DNA of 64,000 nucleotides, taken from the NCBI RefSeq assembly GCF_910596095.1, contig NC_056548.1:17446651-17510650 (forward strand), in the 5' to 3' direction. The DNA comes from Thunnus maccoyii. Its lineage: Eukaryota; Chordata; Actinopteri; Scombriformes; Scombridae. Below are positions 62,201 through 64,000 of this stretch, one piece after another. The position numbers and the translations under genes were made by a program. The notes under the pieces are model-generated. The model made no database searches. It saw only the letters and a program-made list of their open reading frames with translations, and had not been told where the DNA came from. Positions within the stretch are counted from its first letter, which is position 1. Every line of letters begins with the position of its first letter.

Positions 62201-63952
62201 GGGAGACGTCAGTACTAAAAGTCCGCAGGCTGGATCCCTGACAGTGTTCATAGTTTACCTTCAGACCCTGGCCCACAAACCTGCAGATAGAAACGAAGGT
62301 CAGACAGACATTTGTATCCTCCAATCATGAACCTGTCGCTGACCTTCAACAAGACATTAAATGCAACCTTACACAACAGGAATTAATAAAAAAAAAAATG
62401 CACCTGAGGTGGTCATGGGGACAAGCCTGATTAAAGACTGTTCGAGACTGAAGGAAAGCAGCTGGGTCGAGCTGGCCCGGGCCCACCATGCTGAAGAAGT
62501 GTGCAGCCATAGGGCCAAGAGGACTGGGCGTAGCATCTGGTGGTGGCAGCGGATCGATGTGGAGGACAGAGACAGCCAGGCTGCTCAGCGTTAGCCTCAA
62601 CACCAGCTCTGGCCTTGACTCGTCACCATGGGTTTTGGATGGATGAGCTGAAATATATAAAAATATCAAATTTTCACTGAGGTGAAATGATAACCATGTG
62701 CAGAGTGATAAGAGTGTGTAGGCTTTCACTGAGCCAAACACAGCTGATAACACTTTCAGCTGTGGAGGAGGAACTAAACAGGGAGATATGCTGATGTAAT
62801 CTTTGGTTGGGATGAAAGCCTGCATATTCCTTTTCCTCTCTAAAGCACATGGACATGGAGGGACTAGTATTCAACAGCTGAATGTGTATTAAGTATGTAC
62901 AAATATACAGATTTATTTTGACACTTACAAGTTTGTCTCAGTAATTTATGAGGGAGTTGTGAGTCCCGTGACTGTATGGGAGTTTCACTAGTCTGCTTCT
63001 CTCTTTGTCGTGGTACATCCATGTAATCATCCCACAGAGCCTGCAAACACACACAAACACAGATTACACAGACAGTAGTTCATTTCCAGTAATTTCATCA
63101 CATTCACTAAAACACTCATGTTCAAAATAGTCATTTTTATAGCTCCTAATGTTGTCAGTGTAAAGATTAAATGACACTATGCTGCCATTATCTGAGGATT
63201 TCAGGATCTTATTGAGTAACCAGACCACTGAGAGCCTTTACTCTCACCCATATTCTATTTAATTGTGAGTCTGTAAGCATGCTGATCAAACAAAGACTTA
63301 CTGTTGTGTTTCCAGATGGAGACTCTCCTGGGGAGGCAGAGTAATTGCTATTGAGTGACAAATCCAAGTCAACAGTGGGTGGTTCACCCAGAGGGGGGAG
63401 CGATGACAAGCTGTGAGACATGTCCATGTCAGCCATGGAGAAGAACACATCATCTACACCAACAGGTTTAAAAAAGAAAAAAAAAGAAAAAAAAGGAAAA
63501 GACAATTAGATAGATTCAACCGTGACATTTGATGAGTAAGACAATGTGGGGGTTAGAGGACGGTGTTTCAACCTCGACTAGACACAGTCCTGGTGGTCTG
63601 GCTCTCAAAGAGTTCAGGGTCTGCTCCTGGCACAGCAGTCTCCTTCTTCAGACAGCGGTTCAGTTCCATATGAAGTCGATACTCATCCTCTTGCTGCATG
63701 GGTCGACTCTTTCTGTCCTTGGCCCATTCCTGTGCACCTTCACACAAATAGAAAGACATGCTCTATGTATTCTATTTTTAAGTAGCTTATTCAGTGACCT
63801 TTCTACTCTGTTTGATCCAAATTTCTATATCATCTGTGAACGGACAGATGCTCACCTCCACCAGAGAAAGCTCCACATAAGTCCAGAAGAAGATGAACTT
63901 GCCGCGGGGACAGCAGAATAATTAGTGTATCAATATGTCCAACAACATCCAG
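53292..63952 (-). CDS. atg2b: Autophagy-related protein 2 (ATG2B), 3' portion; 5' exons outside window
   Basis: ATG2 proteins are rod-shaped lipid-transfer proteins that bridge the ER and the growing phagophore and also act at lipid droplets. Thirty-six exons are visible, from 63,857-63,952 to the last at 53,292-53,522, encoding roughly 1,760 residues. The N-terminal chorein/VPS13-like domain lies beyond the right edge. Landmarks: LLSPRQVHLLLDL in the first visible exon; SMADMDMSHSLSSLPPLG at 63,302-63,453; the LC3-interacting motif TDDFCILETPG in exon 56,521-56,720, next to the WIPI-binding stretch known in the family; LDYHGKHVSMEQ; and the ATG-C region ending ATEATSNVLGGMRNQIHPDA then RQEESQKWRQGEE. 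The KEDKTVLKNKHGEFWLEI segment and chromosome context favour ATG2B over ATG2A. An acidic run (EEEEEE) lies in exon 60,577-60,778. No damage seen. Confidence 0.93.
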
Positions 63953-64000
63953 CTGAAAAGCAAAGCACACAAGAGAGCCTGGTTAAATGCAGTGCATAAA

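Overview
This is nuclear DNA from a ray-finned fish, most likely a percomorph teleost. The genes are compact and multi-exon with GT-AG introns, their products match vertebrate orthologues, and the non-coding DNA carries several families of short terminal-inverted-repeat elements common in percomorph genomes. I see no prokaryotic or viral gene system and no CRISPR array. Exon boundaries were read by eye from splice signals, reading phase and remembered vertebrate proteins. Every gene complete in the window gives a coding length divisible by three.

Layout. (1) 37-2,601 (+): 3' part of coq6 (ubiquinone synthesis). (2) 4,619-10,345 (-): entpd5 (ER nucleotidase), with an unusual repetitive N-terminal insert. 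(3) About 10.35-19.06 kb: repeat-rich intergenic DNA, including a 1.7-kb element with perfect 14-bp inverted ends, a THAP-like coding fragment, and a nest of insertions containing a solo LTR with perfect 5-bp target duplications. (4) 19,059-24,979 (+): bbof1 (motile-cilium basal body protein). (5) 25.02-28.56 kb: a tandem duplication spanning the bbof1/aldh6a1 boundary, which left a stray copy of an aldh6a1 exon. (6) 27,720-36,600 (-): aldh6a1 (valine, thymine and beta-alanine catabolism). (7) 37,413-39,009 (+): gstz1 (tyrosine catabolism), divergent from aldh6a1 across about 0.8 kb with clustered CCAAT boxes. (8) 39,525-42,597 (-): a kelch-propeller protein of 558 residues that I cannot name. 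(9) 46,036-47,493 (-): tmed8. (10) 48,848-52,044 (-): noxred1. (11) 53,292 to the right edge (-): 3' portion of atg2b (autophagy lipid transfer), 36 exons visible.

In human, COQ6-ENTPD5-BBOF1-ALDH6A1 and GSTZ1-TMED8-NOXRED1 lie on 14q24.3 and ATG2B lies further out on chromosome 14. The window is therefore a condensed version of that conserved block. The genes share location rather than a pathway: three act in mitochondrial or amino-acid metabolism (coq6, aldh6a1, gstz1), two in the secretory or ER system (entpd5, possibly tmed8), one in cilia and one in autophagy. The most informative observations are the gene-boundary duplication, the nested insertions, the ENTPD5 N-terminal repeat, the shared aldh6a1/gstz1 promoter region and the unnamed kelch gene.
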